Assembly: GCF_014192055.1 (NCBI RefSeq)
Contig: NZ_JACHXM010000014.1
Span: 1-64,000, forward strand
Source: Halomonas organivorans
GTDB taxonomy: Bacteria > Pseudomonadota > Gammaproteobacteria > Pseudomonadales > Halomonadaceae
Direction of reading: 5' to 3'
Length of the DNA stretch: 64,000 nt
Part shown: positions 17,659 through 26,055 of the stretch, one piece after another
Position numbering within the stretch: position 1 is the stretch's first letter
How the letters are laid out: every line of letters begins with the position of its first letter
Notes under the pieces: model-generated
What the model saw: the letters and a program-made list of their open reading frames with translations, nothing else
Told to the model about the DNA's origin: nothing
Database searches by the model: none
Program-made: the position numbers and the translations under genes

Positions 17659-19194
17659 TTACTCCTTTCCCGAGGCGTTCGTGGCGATGGCAGACGCGTT
17701 GCCGGCGACCCGGATTTCCTCGCCGGCAGGGCGAGCGTTCGATCGCTGCGCCAGCAGGCTCAGGCCGATGAACAGCGCCGCGGCGATGAACCAGCCCGGC
17801 AGAGCGACGAAGAAGATCTCGATCTCGGCGAACTTCACCAGGAAGAGACAGATCGCCAGGGTGATCAGCCAGGTGCCAAGTACCGGATAGGTGATCCGAC
17901 GACCGGCATGCTCGGCATAGAAGCTCTTCAGCCCCAGCTTCGGCAGCACCCAGAAGTCGATGAAGATCACCGCGCCGATCGGCATCAGCAGCAGGCCGTA
18001 GAGCGCCACGAAACCCAGCAGCTGCATCGCCACGCCCGGGAACATCGCCACGAAGGTGGTCAACAGACCCGTGCCGATGGTCACCTTGAAACGGGAGACC
18101 CGAGGAATCACCGCCTGGAAGGCCAGCCCGGCGCGGTAGATCGTCGGGTTGGCGGTGGTCCAGCCGGCGATGATGACGCAGATCAGTCCCGCCACGCCCA
18201 ACGCCTGATCGGCCAGCGGGCCGGGCAGCGGATTGGGGATCTGCCCGGCCTCTGCCGCGGCGATCATGGCGCGGTCGGAGGTCAACCCCGCCTCGTACAT
18301 CTGGAAGGCGAACAGCATGGAGGCGGCCAGCCAGGCCATGAAGTGGCCGACGTACATCCCCGCCGCCGAGGCGATGCTGTACCAGCTCTTGCGGGCAAAG
18401 CGCAGCACCGAGAGGTCGGACATGCCAACGTGCATGGCCATGTTGGCGAACCAGGCGAAGAAGATCACATGCCAGATCGTGAAATCCGGCTGCCCGGGCA
18501 CCTGTACGCCGGTCCAGATCGCCGTCTCGGCCAGCGCCCACAGGTCGGCGGGAGATCCCACCCCGGTGCCCGTGGCATCGATGAACCACTTCAGCGAGAC
18601 GATGCCGAAGCCCAGGAAGATCAGCACCATCCAGGGCGCGGCGATGTTGGCGAACCAGGAGACGAAACGATAGCCGTAGGCGGCCACCAGGGTGATCACG
18701 ATGCCCACGCCGAGCACGCTCAGTACCCAGCCGACGCTGTTGGGCATCAGGTCCGAGAGCGTCGGCAGCGGAAAGCCGAACCACACCCCCACGGCCGTGG
18801 CGGACACCGTGATCATCGCACCGGCCAGGAAACAGAAGGCCAGGCCGTTGGCCAGGTTGTAGAGGATCACGGTGTAGCGACCGGCGATCTTCTCGAGCTG
18901 ATAGTAGAGCGTCAGGCGCACTCGCGTGGCGATGGGTGCGGTAAGCAGCAGCCAGCTCAGCACCGCCAGGGCGTTGCCGATCAGCAGCCCCATGACCACG
19001 TCGAAGGCGGCCACGCCCGCCAGCACGAACAGCGGCCCGATCATCAGCTCGGTGCCAGCGGTATGCTCGCCGGCGTACATGCCGAGAAAGCTCTTGAAGC
19101 CCATCCGCGCCTGGCCGGGAACGGGATGTCGTTCGTATTCGCCGCCGACGGCGGGGGTCTCACCCGCCGCCGACGCCTGCATGTCGTCACTCAT
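17659..19194 (-). CDS. NCS1-family (purine/cytosine-permease-like) transporter in the rhamnose operon
   Basis: A 511-aa protein with about 12 membrane segments. Family-typical stretches include FLGMYAGEHTAGTELMIGPLFVLAGV, LSWLLLTAPIATRVRLTLYYQLEKIAGRY and GWTTANPTIYRAGLAFQA. ATG 19194 follows AGAGGT by 7 bases; a GTG three codons upstream is less likely. NCS1 members normally import nucleobases, hydantoins or thiamine precursors, yet this gene directly follows aldA in a co-oriented rhamnose-oxidation cluster that has no other sugar transporter. It is therefore a candidate L-rhamnose (or rhamnose-derived) importer. Confidence 0.85.
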   Translation of the reverse strand: MSDDMQASAAGETPAVGGEYERHPVPGQARMGFKSFLGMYAGEHTAGTELMIGPLFVLAGVAAFDVVMGLLIGNALAVLSWLLLTAPIATRVRLTLYYQLEKIAGRYTVILYNLANGLAFCFLAGAMITVSATAVGVWFGFPLPTLSDLMPNSVGWVLSVLGVGIVITLVAAYGYRFVSWFANIAAPWMVLIFLGFGIVSLKWFIDATGTGVGSPADLWALAETAIWTGVQVPGQPDFTIWHVIFFAWFANMAMHVGMSDLSVLRFARKSWYSIASAAGMYVGHFMAWLAASMLFAFQMYEAGLTSDRAMIAAAEAGQIPNPLPGPLADQALGVAGLICVIIAGWTTANPTIYRAGLAFQAVIPRVSRFKVTIGTGLLTTFVAMFPGVAMQLLGFVALYGLLLMPIGAVIFIDFWVLPKLGLKSFYAEHAGRRITYPVLGTWLITLAICLFLVKFAEIEIFFVALPGWFIAAALFIGLSLLAQRSNARPAGEEIRVAGNASAIATNASGKE

Positions 19195-19231
19195 GGCGTG
19201 CACCTCTGGTTATTGTTGGGAAGGCGTGAGC

Positions 19232-20671
19232 TCAGGCTTCGAGGTAGACCACGTGGCTGTGGGTGTACTCGTAGAGGCCGTGCTTGCCGTCGGCGCCGCC
19301 GATGCCCGACTTGCGCACCCCGGCGTGGAAGCCCTGCATGGCCTCGAAGTTCTCGCGATTGATGTAGGTCTCGCCGTAGTCGATCTCGCGACAGGCGCGC
19401 ATGGCACTGGCCAGGTTGCGGGTGTAGATCGACGAGGTCAGGCCATAGTCGGAGTCGTTGGCCAGGGCGATGGCCTCGTCCATGTCCTCGACCACCTGGA
19501 TCGGCAGCACAGGTCCGAACACCTCCTGACGCATGATCTGCATGTCCTGCCGGCAGCCGGTCAGCACGGTGGGCTGGTAGTGATAGCCGCGAGGCCGATC
19601 GCCAAGGCCGCCACCGGTGACCAGCTCGGCGCCGTCGGCCAGCGCGGTCTGGACCATGGCGCCAACCTTGTCGAGCCCGGCCTGGTTGATCAGCGGTCCC
19701 ATCTCGACGTCGGGCTGGGCCAGCGGATCGCCGTAGGTGGTCGCTCCCATCGCCCGGGCCATGCGCTCGATGAACTCGTCGGCGACGCCGCGCTGCACGT
19801 AGACCCGCTCGGCACAGTTGCAGACCTGGCCACTGTTGATGATGCGCGAGCCACGGATCGCCTGTACCGCCAGGTCGAGATCGGCGTCGTCGAGGACGAT
19901 GGCGGGCGCCTTGCCGCCCAGCTCCAGGTTGAGCTTGGTAATGTTGTCGGCGGCGCTGGTCATGATGCGCGAACCGGTGGCGACGCTGCCGGTGAAGCTG
20001 ATCATGTCGACCTCGCGGCTGGCGGTCAGGGCGTTGCCGGTGGTGGCACCGCTGCCGCTGACCACGTTGAATACCCCCGCCGGCAGGCCGACCGTGTCGA
20101 GCAGCCTGGCGAACTCGAAGCAGTTGTTGGGGGTTTCCTCGCTGGGCTTGATGACGATGGTGTTGCCGGTCACCAGCGCCGGCGCCATCTTGCGGGCGAT
20201 GAGGAAGAACGGGAAGTTCCAGGGCAGGATGCCGGCCACCACGCCGAGCGGCTTGCGAAACAGGAAGATGTTCTCGTTGGGGCGGTCGCTCTCGATGATC
20301 TCGCCCTCGATTCGCCGCGCCCATTCGGCCATGTAGTCGAGGTAGTCGGCGGTGAAGTTGACCTCGGTCTCGGCCAGCGCCGTGACCTTGCCCTGCTCCT
20401 GGGTGATGATGCGCGCCAGCCGCGGCACGTCCTCGCGAATCTTCGCGGCGATCCGGCGCAGGTAGGCGGCACGCTCGACGGCGGGCCTGGCCGCCCAGGC
20501 CTTTTGCGCGCCGCGGGCCGCAGCCAGGGCACGCTCGACGTCCTCGGCGCGCGATTCGGGGACCCGCGACAGCGTCTCGCCGGTCGCGGGGTTGAAGACC
20601 TCGAGGTGCTCGCTGGCCGCCTCGAAGGTGCCGTTGATGTAGTTCTGGTAGACCGGTTGCTGGCTGGACAT
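19232..20671 (-). CDS. aldA: Lactaldehyde/glycolaldehyde dehydrogenase
   Basis: A 479-aa aldehyde dehydrogenase, the same length as E. coli AldA. It has ILPWNFPFFLIARKMAPAL, the NAD-site FTGSVATG, ELGGKAP with the general-base glutamate (about 250), and SGQVCNCAERVYV with the catalytic cysteine (about 285). It oxidises L-lactaldehyde from the rhamnonate aldolase to L-lactate. ATG 20671 follows GGAGAC. It lies 47 bp after the aldolase gene, in pathway order. Confidence 0.93.
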   Translation of the reverse strand: MSSQQPVYQNYINGTFEAASEHLEVFNPATGETLSRVPESRAEDVERALAAARGAQKAWAARPAVERAAYLRRIAAKIREDVPRLARIITQEQGKVTALAETEVNFTADYLDYMAEWARRIEGEIIESDRPNENIFLFRKPLGVVAGILPWNFPFFLIARKMAPALVTGNTIVIKPSEETPNNCFEFARLLDTVGLPAGVFNVVSGSGATTGNALTASREVDMISFTGSVATGSRIMTSAADNITKLNLELGGKAPAIVLDDADLDLAVQAIRGSRIINSGQVCNCAERVYVQRGVADEFIERMARAMGATTYGDPLAQPDVEMGPLINQAGLDKVGAMVQTALADGAELVTGGGLGDRPRGYHYQPTVLTGCRQDMQIMRQEVFGPVLPIQVVEDMDEAIALANDSDYGLTSSIYTRNLASAMRACREIDYGETYINRENFEAMQGFHAGVRKSGIGGADGKHGLYEYTHSHVVYLEA

Positions 20672-20718
20672 GACGAAGTCTCCGTTGGCGTTGTTGGCGG
20701 ATGTGGTACGTTGCGGCT

Positions 20719-21519
20719 TCAGTACAGGCGCGAAGGCGCTGCGGCCTCGCCCTGTTCCCGGTAGCGTCCCAGGTTGGCGATGGCGGCCTGGCGCAGCAGG
20801 CTGATGTCGATGCCCACGGCGATGAAGCGACAGCCCTGAGAGGCGTAGTGGCGAGCGTCGTCCTCCTGGGGCGCCAGGATGCCAACTGCCTTGCCGGCGG
20901 CCTGGCCCACGCCAATGACATGGGCGATCTGCTCCTGCACCGCCGGATGCCCCGGATCGCCGGGATAACCGAGATTGATGGACAGGTCGGCGGGGCCGAC
21001 GAAGACCGCGTCGACACCTTCCACGGCGGCGATCGCCTCGGCGTTCTCTACGCCGAGCCGCGATTCCACCTGCACGATCAGGCACAGCTCCTGGTGGGCG
21101 TTGGCCAGGTAGTCGGCGACCCCGTCCCAGCGCGTGGCCCGCGCCAGCCCGCCGCCGACGCCGCGGATGCCATGGGGCGGGTAGCGCATGGCGCGCACCA
21201 GCGCCTCGGCCTGCTCGGCGCTCTCGACCATCGGCACCATCAGGGTCTGGGCCCCGATGTCCAGCAGTTGCTTGATCAGCGCGGGATCCTGGTTGACGGT
21301 GCGGACCACCGGCGCCGTGTCATAGGGCGCCACGGCCTGCAGCTGGGCGAGGACCGAGGGCACGCTGTTGGGGGCGTGCTCGCCGTCGATCAGCAACCAG
21401 TCATAGCCGGTGGTGGCACAGATCTCGGCGGCATAGCCGGTGCCGAAACCGGCCCACAGGCCGAACTGGGTGTCCGCCCGGGTCAGGGCGGCCTTGAAAG
21501 CGTTGGGGGGCATCTGCAT
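20719..21519 (-). CDS. HpcH/HpaI aldolase, probable 2-keto-3-deoxy-L-rhamnonate aldolase
   Basis: A 266-aa class II pyruvate aldolase. It has GYDWLLIDGEHAPNS (about residues 38-52), MVPMVESAEQAEALVRAMRYPPHGIRGVGG, the metal-binding IVQVESRLGVENAE and FVGPADLSINLGYPG. It resembles E. coli RhmA/YfaU, which cleaves 2-keto-3-deoxy-L-rhamnonate to pyruvate and L-lactaldehyde. The surrounding dehydratase and lactaldehyde dehydrogenase support that substrate over 4-hydroxy-2-oxoheptanedioate or glucarate analogues. Confidence 0.9.
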   Translation of the reverse strand: MQMPPNAFKAALTRADTQFGLWAGFGTGYAAEICATTGYDWLLIDGEHAPNSVPSVLAQLQAVAPYDTAPVVRTVNQDPALIKQLLDIGAQTLMVPMVESAEQAEALVRAMRYPPHGIRGVGGGLARATRWDGVADYLANAHQELCLIVQVESRLGVENAEAIAAVEGVDAVFVGPADLSINLGYPGDPGHPAVQEQIAHVIGVGQAAGKAVGILAPQEDDARHYASQGCRFIAVGIDISLLRQAAIANLGRYREQGEAAAPSRLY

Positions 21520-21575
21520 CGGGTGTCCTCGGCGCGCGGCCAGCGAATGAGCGAAGGTAAGACGGGGCGACAGGC

Positions 21576-22346
21576 TTACTGCAGGTTGACGAACATGCCG
21601 CCATCGACCAGCAGCGAGGCGCCGGTGACGTACTGCGACATGTCGGAGGCCAGGAAGACGATGGGCCCGGCCAGGTCGTCCGGGCGCCCCAGGCGTCCCA
21701 GCGGTGTGCGGCTGGCCATGTATTCACGCTTCTCGACGTCGGCCAGGTCGTCCTTGTTGATGTCGGTCTCGATGGTGCCGGGCAGCAGCGCATTGCAGCG
21801 GATGCCGTAGGGCCCAAGGGCGATGGCGCAGGACTGCATCAGCGACAACAGCCCGGCCTTGGTCGGCGTGTAGTGGGTCTGCATGCCGCCGCCCACCAGG
21901 GCGCTGATCGAGCTCACGGCGATGATCGCGCCGCCGCGCCCCTGGCGCTTCATCTGGTTGGCGGCCGCCTGGACGGCGAAGAAAGCGCCGTTGAGGTTGG
22001 TGTTGACCGTCTCCAGGTAGAGTTCTTTCGGCATGTCGAGGAAGGCATGGAAGGGGCAGATGCCGGCGTTGTTGACGAAGACGTCGACGCCGCCGAAGTG
22101 CTCCACCGCCGCCTCGACCAGCTTGTCGCCGGTATCGGGATCTCCGGCCGGGGCGCCGACGGCGCAGGCACGGCGGCCCAGCGCCTCGATCTCGGCGATC
22201 AGTTCCTCGACCCCGGGGCGGCTGGACGCGCTGCCGCTGTAGCCAATGACCACGTTGGCGCCCTGGCGGGCGCACTCCAGGGCGGCGGCCCGCCCGATGC
22301 CACGCGAGGCGCCGGTAATGATGACGGATTTATCGTTGAGCAGCAT
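21576..22346 (-). CDS. L-rhamnose 1-dehydrogenase (SDR family)
   Basis: A 256-aa short-chain dehydrogenase. The cofactor motif is TGASRGIGRAAALECARQGA. NNAGICPFHAFLDMPKELYL, SSISALVGGGMQTHYTPTKAGLLSLMQSCAIALGPYGIRCNALLPGTIETDINKDDL and the C-terminal VDGGMFVNLQ closely resemble, from memory, the characterised Azotobacter vinelandii L-rhamnose dehydrogenase of equal length. It oxidises L-rhamnose to L-rhamnono-lactone with NAD(P). ATG 22346 follows AGGAG by 6 bases; the open frame continues 21 codons upstream without homology. Confidence 0.92.
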   Translation of the reverse strand: MLLNDKSVIITGASRGIGRAAALECARQGANVVIGYSGSASSRPGVEELIAEIEALGRRACAVGAPAGDPDTGDKLVEAAVEHFGGVDVFVNNAGICPFHAFLDMPKELYLETVNTNLNGAFFAVQAAANQMKRQGRGGAIIAVSSISALVGGGMQTHYTPTKAGLLSLMQSCAIALGPYGIRCNALLPGTIETDINKDDLADVEKREYMASRTPLGRLGRPDDLAGPIVFLASDMSQYVTGASLLVDGGMFVNLQ

Positions 22347-22423
22347 GACGGGCTCCTGACATTGTCGGTTTAAGCCGGTTCCACCTCGCGGAGGCGGGAC
22401 CGGATGCAAGGGCGTTGTCGTTT

Positions 22424-23317
22424 CTAGAGGCGATAAGTGCGTTGAGCGTTGCCCACGAACAGCGCGTGCTTCTCGTGAGGCGAGGCGTCGGCGACGATCT
22501 CGGCATAGGCCCGCCAGATCGCCGGATAGCGGGCATAGAGGCCATCCACCGGAAAGTTGGAAGCGAACATGCAGCGCTCCACCCCGAAGGCATCGAGCGC
22601 CTCGAGGATCAGCGGGCGGATGCTGCCCTCCGTCCAGCGGTGATCGAGCATGCCGAAACCGCTGAGCTTGAGGCTGACGTGGTCATGCGCGGCCAGCCGG
22701 CGCAGTCCGTCGCGCCACTCGCGCCAGCCGGTCACTCCATGGCGATCCACGTACATGCCGGCATGGTTGATCACCAGCGGGATCTCGGGATGTTCCTCGG
22801 CCAGACGCACCGCCTGCGGCATCTGCGACGGGTAGAGCTGCAGGTCGAAGGACAGCCCATGACGCGCCAGCAGGGCGAAGTTGTCGCGCCAGACCGACTC
22901 GCCCATGTAGTGGCGGCCGACATAGTCGTAGAGCGGGTCGGCATGGACGTTGAGGATCTGGCGCACGCCTCGCACCCGGTCCGACGCCTGGCACTGGGCC
23001 GCGAGAAGCTCGCCGGCATCGGACCGGGACAGGTCGGCCCCCACCACCAGGGCGGTGGGCAGCACCGGCGCAGCGCTCTCCTCGACCAGCCCGGCCAGCC
23101 AGCGGGTCTCGGCCAGCGGATCGACGGCATCGGCCTCGACGTGCACGGCGCCGAGCAGCTCGATGTCAGCGGCGTCGGCCAGCAGGTCCCGCGGCCCATA
23201 GTCCCGGGCCATGGGCGAATAATCGCCGAGCAGGTTGGGAGATGGATGCTCGAGCCAGGGCTGATTGCCCTGGGCGAGGTCCCAGAAGTGCACATGGGGG
23301 TCGATCACTTGCATCAT
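22424..23317 (-). CDS. Amidohydrolase, probable L-rhamnono-1,4-lactonase
   Basis: A 297-aa amidohydrolase-2 TIM barrel beginning IDPHVHFWDLAQGNQPWL. The paired histidine motif and INHAGMYVD near residue 180, plus a late MFASNFPVDGLYARY stretch with the catalytic-type aspartate, match sugar lactonases of the fuconolactonase/rhamnonolactonase group. It would open L-rhamnono-gamma-lactone to L-rhamnonate. Its start overlaps the rhaM stop (ATGA), so the two are translationally coupled. Confidence 0.88.
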   Translation of the reverse strand: MMQVIDPHVHFWDLAQGNQPWLEHPSPNLLGDYSPMARDYGPRDLLADAADIELLGAVHVEADAVDPLAETRWLAGLVEESAAPVLPTALVVGADLSRSDAGELLAAQCQASDRVRGVRQILNVHADPLYDYVGRHYMGESVWRDNFALLARHGLSFDLQLYPSQMPQAVRLAEEHPEIPLVINHAGMYVDRHGVTGWREWRDGLRRLAAHDHVSLKLSGFGMLDHRWTEGSIRPLILEALDAFGVERCMFASNFPVDGLYARYPAIWRAYAEIVADASPHEKHALFVGNAQRTYRL

Positions 23318-23640
23318 TGGTCTCCGGGTCGGAACGCAAATACCTCGTCGAGCGGCACGCTGACGGGGGCGTTGTCCTCATGAGTGTCCATGATGTCGGC
23401 CATGTAGTCCCACCAGCGGCGCATCACCGGAAGGTCCGGCAGCGCGTCGACGCGGTGGTCCTCGCGCAGCACCATGATGGCGAACAGGTGCTGCGTTTCT
23501 GCGTCGAGGAAGATGCGGTAGTCCTCGATGCCGGCCTCGCCCAGCGCCGCGGCGAGCTCCGGCCACAGGGCATCATGCCGACGCCGGTACTCGGCTTCCT
23601 GGCCGGGATGCAGGGTCATGCGAAAGGCGTGGATCGGCAT
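23314..23640 (-). CDS. rhaM: L-rhamnose mutarotase
   Basis: A 108-aa dimeric alpha/beta-barrel protein that interconverts alpha and beta anomers of L-rhamnose, supplying the form used by the dehydrogenase. It has MTLHPGQEAEYRRRHDALWPEL with the catalytic histidine, and the conserved C-terminal RRWWDYMADIMDTHEDNAPVSVPLDEVF. The size and pattern match E. coli RhaM (104 aa). It is second in the operon, between the dehydratase and the lactonase. Confidence 0.94.
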   Translation of the reverse strand: MPIHAFRMTLHPGQEAEYRRRHDALWPELAAALGEAGIEDYRIFLDAETQHLFAIMVLREDHRVDALPDLPVMRRWWDYMADIMDTHEDNAPVSVPLDEVFAFRPGDQ

Positions 23641-23674
23641 GTCGTCCTCTCCTGCTCGTCGTTGTCGTGGCGGC

Positions 23675-24859
23675 TCAGTGGGTGTAGGGCCTTGCCAGCT
23701 CGCACTCGGGATTCAGGCGCACGCCGAAGCCGGGCTTGTCCAGCTTCGACGCCGCCATGCGGCCGTTCTCCGGCACCGGCTCGTCGAGCAGCAGCGGATT
23801 GAACATCGGCACCACCTCGTCCGCCTTGGGCGCCATCATCAGGAACTCGGCGAAGGGGCTGTTGTGGCGGGTGATCACGAAGTGGTAGCTGTAGACCGAG
23901 GAGCCGTGCGGCACCACCAGCTTGTTGTGGGCATCCGCCAGTGCCGAGATCTTGATCAGCTCGGTGATGCCGCCGCACCAGCCGACATCGGGCTGGATGA
24001 CGTCGCAGCAGTCCATCTCCATCAGCATCCGGAAGCCCCAGCGCGTGGCCTCGTGCTCGCCGGTGTTGACCAGCATGCCCTTGGGCACGTCGCGCTTGAG
24101 CTGGGCATAGCCCCAATAGTCATCGGGCGGCAGTGCCTCCTCGATCCACTTCAAGCCGTACTCCCGGGCACCCTGGGCCAGGCGGGTGGCATAGTTGAGG
24201 TCGAGACTCATCCAGCAGTCGTACATCAGCCAGAAGTCATCGCCCACGGCGCTGCGCATCTCGGCCAGGTGCTCGAGGTTGCGGCGGAGCCCCTCCTCGC
24301 CCTCGGCGGGACCATGGACCAGCGGCATCTTGCCGCCGATGAAGCCCATGTCCTTGGCCAGATCAGGCCGCGCACCAGTGGCATAGAAGGTCAGCTCGTC
24401 GCGCACCGGGCCACCCAGCAGCTGGTGCACCGGCTCGCCACGCACCTTGCCCAGCAGGTCCCACAGCGCCAGGTCGACGCAGGAGATGGTGTTGATCACC
24501 ACCCCCTTGCGGCCGTAGAACAGCGTGGCATTGAACATCTGGTCCCAGATCTTCTCGATGTCGGTGACTCGCTGGCCCTCGATGAAGCGCGCCAGGTGCT
24601 TCTCGACGATCCAGGCCCCGATCTCGCCGCCGGTGGTCACCGCAAAGCCGGTGGTCCCGTCGCTGGCCTCCAGCTCCACCACCAAAGTGCCGAGCACGTT
24701 GAGGCCGAAGCTACGGCGATTCATGCGGTACTCCGGATACTTGCTCATCGGCGTGGCGATCTGGGAGTCGATCCAGTGTCCTTCGGCCTGGTCGTGATAG
24801 TCCGCCCCACCACCGCGAACGGTGAAGGCGCGAACCTGCTTGATGGTGACCTCGCTCAT
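23675..24859 (-). CDS. rhmD: L-rhamnonate dehydratase (enolase superfamily)
   Basis: A 394-aa mandelate-racemase-type enzyme that dehydrates L-rhamnonate to 2-keto-3-deoxy-L-rhamnonate using Mg2+. It has [39 protein letters not shown], and the metal ligands [25 protein letters not shown] and [26 protein letters not shown] lies near the end. From memory these match RhmD of E. coli. ATG 24859 is preceded by AGGGGAAG. It is first in the operon and divergent from a LysR gene. Confidence 0.93.
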   Translation of the reverse strand: MSEVTIKQVRAFTVRGGGADYHDQAEGHWIDSQIATPMSKYPEYRMNRRSFGLNVLGTLVVELEASDGTTGFAVTTGGEIGAWIVEKHLARFIEGQRVTDIEKIWDQMFNATLFYGRKGVVINTISCVDLALWDLLGKVRGEPVHQLLGGPVRDELTFYATGARPDLAKDMGFIGGKMPLVHGPAEGEEGLRRNLEHLAEMRSAVGDDFWLMYDCWMSLDLNYATRLAQGAREYGLKWIEEALPPDDYWGYAQLKRDVPKGMLVNTGEHEATRWGFRMLMEMDCCDVIQPDVGWCGGITELIKISALADAHNKLVVPHGSSVYSYHFVITRHNSPFAEFLMMAPKADEVVPMFNPLLLDEPVPENGRMAASKLDKPGFGVRLNPECELARPYTH

Positions 24860-25030
24860 GGGCTTCCCCTCTGGAGTTGGACGCAAGTAGGTGCTGGGGG
24901 AAGTTCTACCCAAGGGTGTCGAGGTCGACCAATGAGAATCACGGCCCACCTGATACCTTTTCGTTATCGGAAAGCCGAATCCCGCATGCTAGGCTGGTTG
25001 GCGATGGTTGCGGATAGATGGCGGATCTTT

Positions 25031-25049
25031 CGACATTCGACCAATGTCG
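25031..25049. promoter_or_regulatory. Candidate LysR operator between rhmD and its regulator
   Basis: A 7-bp inverted repeat, CGACATT-N5-AATGTCG, lies 55 bp before the LysR start in the 245-bp divergent gap (24860-25104). The spacing and AT/TA arms suit a LysR dyad. The remainder of the gap shows no other clear structure apart from the two ribosome sites. Confidence 0.5.
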
Positions 25050-25104
25050 TAGCCGCCAACCTTGGCGCCTCGCCATAATTTCCAGGTATCGATGAGGTCT
25101 CACC

Positions 25105-26055
25105 ATGGAAGGCTACCAGGCACTGCTGGCGCGACTGCGCTACAAGCACCTGCTGCTGGTGGCGACGCTGGGGCGGTTGCGCAACCTGCACCAGACGTCG
25201 GCCGTCATGCACATGTCGCAGCCGGCAGCCACCCGCATGCTGAGCGAGATCGAGAAGGTCTTCGGTTGCCGGCTTTTCGAGCGCACCGCTCGCGGCATGA
25301 CGCCCACCACCGTGGGCGAGATGCTCATCGATTTCGCCGACAACGCCCTCACGCGCCTCGACCGCTGCGCCGAGGAGATTCACCGCTACCAGCTCGGCGG
25401 CCGTGGACAGCTGACCGTGGGCACCATCATGGGCGCTGCCCCTGACCTGGTCGCCCAGGCGGTGATCCAGATGAAGCGTGAACGTCCGATGCTGCAGATC
25501 CGCCTGATGGGCGAGACCAGCGACCAGCTCGTCGAGCTGCTCGAGCAGGGCAAGATCGATATCGCCATTGCCCGCTATGCCACCTCTATCCAGCACAACC
25601 AGTTCGACTTCGAACCGCTGGGCAACGAGACCCTGGTCACCGTGGTGCGTCGAGATCATCCGCTGTGTCGGGAACCGCTGCCGCCGCTGGCAAGGCTGCT
25701 GGAGGAATGGCCCTGGCTGTTGCAGCCCATGGCCACGCCGGCCCGCCAGGCGCTGGAGAAGGAGTTCGAATCAGCGGGGCTGGTCTCGCCCCGTGACATC
25801 ATCGAGTGCGGCTCGATCTTCGCCGCCCTGCAGCTGGTGCAGCAGAGCGACTGCCTGATGGTGATGGCGGAAACCGTATTGCGCGATCATCTCGACGCGG
25901 GCTTGATTACTCGCCTGCCGCTGTCGCTGGGTCGCGCCCTGACCCCCTTCGGCCTGCTGACTCGCAAGGACACCTTCCAGGGCGAGCCGGTCAGCGGCTT
26001 CTGCGAGATCCTGCGCCGTACCGCCGCCGGCTGGCATGTCGGATCAGCGGTCTGA
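25105..26055 (+). CDS. LysR-family regulator, probable activator of the rhamnose operon
   Basis: A 316-aa protein. The N-terminal HTH includes LRNLHQTSAVMHMSQPAATRMLSEIEKVFGCRLFERTARGMTPT, and a substrate-binding domain of the GbpR/Cbl-like subgroup runs from about residue 95. GAGG lies 8 bases before ATG. The gene diverges from rhmD, which is the usual LysR target arrangement. The inducer may be rhamnonate or 2-keto-3-deoxyrhamnonate, by analogy only. Its last 12 bp overlap the converging transpeptidase gene. Confidence 0.85.
   Translation: MEGYQALLARLRYKHLLLVATLGRLRNLHQTSAVMHMSQPAATRMLSEIEKVFGCRLFERTARGMTPTTVGEMLIDFADNALTRLDRCAEEIHRYQLGGRGQLTVGTIMGAAPDLVAQAVIQMKRERPMLQIRLMGETSDQLVELLEQGKIDIAIARYATSIQHNQFDFEPLGNETLVTVVRRDHPLCREPLPPLARLLEEWPWLLQPMATPARQALEKEFESAGLVSPRDIIECGSIFAALQLVQQSDCLMVMAETVLRDHLDAGLITRLPLSLGRALTPFGLLTRKDTFQGEPVSGFCEILRRTAAGWHVGSAV

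Noticed and set aside
17647..20764. Two long plus-strand frames (571 and 612 aa) opposite the NCS1 permease and aldA genes
   Set aside because: Both are complements of well-supported genes; the translated sequences are repetitive in H, Q, G and R.
19191..21085. Overlapping 608-aa and 617-aa minus-strand frames across aldA and the aldolase gene
   Set aside because: The 617-aa frame is aldA with an upstream extension into the aldolase gene; the other is an out-of-frame shadow. Only the 479-aa AldA form is supported.
23528..25078. 516-aa plus-strand open frame opposite the rhamnose genes
   Set aside because: It lies antisense to rhaM and rhmD, whose products have clear family motifs. Its own translation is His/Gln/Val-rich and shows no domain, a typical GC-rich shadow frame.
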